NCBI GenBank assembly: GCA_030691665.1
Contig: JAUYDU010000036.1
Span: 1-5,579 of the forward strand
Direction of reading: 5' to 3'
Origin: Chloroflexota bacterium
GTDB lineage: Bacteria > Chloroflexota > Dehalococcoidia > SM23-28-2
Length of the DNA stretch: 5,579 nucleotides
The notes below the pieces were generated by a model, which did not search any database, had not been told where the DNA came from, and saw only the letters and a list, made by a program, of their open reading frames with translations. The translations under genes were made by a program, and so were the position numbers. This document shows, piece by piece, positions 5,324-5,579 of this stretch. Each line of letters begins with the position of its first letter. Within the stretch, counting starts at the first letter, position 1.

Positions 5324-5579
5324 ATGGCAAGGGCGAAGGCATCGACCCCGCGCCGCTCCAGCGAGGCGATTCGAGTAGGGCTTGAGGTTAAGAAGCTGGC
5401 CGCAGAGCTGGGCCTGGAACTCACTCCCTCCCTGCGGGCCCGGCTGCGGCAGGCCATCGCCGAGAAGGGCTACGCAGCGGCCAGAGAGCTGGCGATGGAG
5501 GCGCTGTCCCGGCCGCGGACGGATGCCGTCGCCCGCCTGCGGGTCTGCCAGAAGCTGATCTTGGCTGGCGTGACCATCA
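5324..5579 (+). CDS. Hypothetical protein, 5' part (runs off right edge)
   Basis: This plus-strand frame is open from 5144 to the end of the window. The best conventional start is the ATG at 5324, with a weak GAAG 6 nt upstream; GTG at 5321 or 5183 are alternatives, the last lying inside the palindromic element. From the ATG the product begins MARAKASTPRRSSEAIRVGL and continues with KKLAAELGLELTPSLRARL and AMEALSRPRTDAVARLRVCQ. It is basic, rich in Ala, Arg and Leu, and probably helical, with no signal peptide or membrane segment. High third-position GC and sensible amino-acid content support real coding. I do not recognise the family. If the frame at 4998 belongs to the same gene, the original protein began about 90 residues earlier and was disrupted by the element at 5140-5197. 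Confidence 0.55.
   Translation, partial: MARAKASTPRRSSEAIRVGLEVKKLAAELGLELTPSLRARLRQAIAEKGYAAARELAMEALSRPRTDAVARLRVCQKLILAGVTI

Noticed and set aside
5194..5457. An 87-codon minus-strand frame over the right-hand gene
   Set aside because: Its peptide is a Ser/Arg-rich antisense shadow, and the plus frame has the stronger codon-position GC pattern.

Overview
The window comes from a high-GC bacterium. Four minus-strand genes, alaS, ruvX (yqgF), mltG and aroE, follow each other with gaps of 5, 3 and 1 nt, so they read as one operon transcribed towards the left edge. The same order is known from Actinomycetota (for example the alaS to aroE block of Mycobacterium), and alaS-yqgF-mltG is also seen in Bacillota. 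The sequence fits a high-GC Terrabacteria lineage, either Actinomycetota or Chloroflexota. I lean weakly to Chloroflexota because of its many GTAGGGG-ended palindromic repeats, but this is recollection and was not searched. The presence of mltG implies a peptidoglycan-building cell.

Layout: 1-383 is the N-terminal part of shikimate dehydrogenase (aroE, cut by the left edge). 385-1443 is the endolytic murein transglycosylase MltG. 1447-1917 is the RuvX/YqgF RNase H-fold nuclease. 1923-4781 is alanyl-tRNA synthetase, 952 aa and unusually long. From 4782 to about 5323 lies a divergent, repeat-rich region. It holds a probable alaS -10 box between two CCCCGAT hairpins, a plus-strand promoter candidate, and a 58-bp three-stem palindromic element. 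From about 5324 to the right edge an unrecognised, coding-like plus-strand reading frame begins and runs out of the window.

The most notable observation is a family of small palindromic elements, mostly with GTAGGGG/CCCCTAC termini. Three copies appear to sit in frame inside alaS, adding about 18, 12 and 30 residues. Taking them out gives about 892 residues, near the usual AlaS length, and for the first copy it restores the family consensus GDYFK exactly. A related copy at 5140-5197 lies outside alaS. Removing 59 bp there would join two plus-strand frames into one long open frame, so that copy may have broken or re-framed the right-hand gene. The copy in alaS at 4136-4171 and the one at 5140-5197 share two identical blocks separated by hairpin-arm bases that differ in a compensatory way. 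This suggests common descent with the hairpin maintained.

The operon joins translation (alanine charging and editing), RNA or DNA processing (RuvX), cell-wall glycan cutting (MltG) and aromatic amino-acid synthesis (AroE). These are housekeeping functions linked by conserved order rather than by one pathway. No CRISPR array, tRNA, rRNA or transposase gene is visible.
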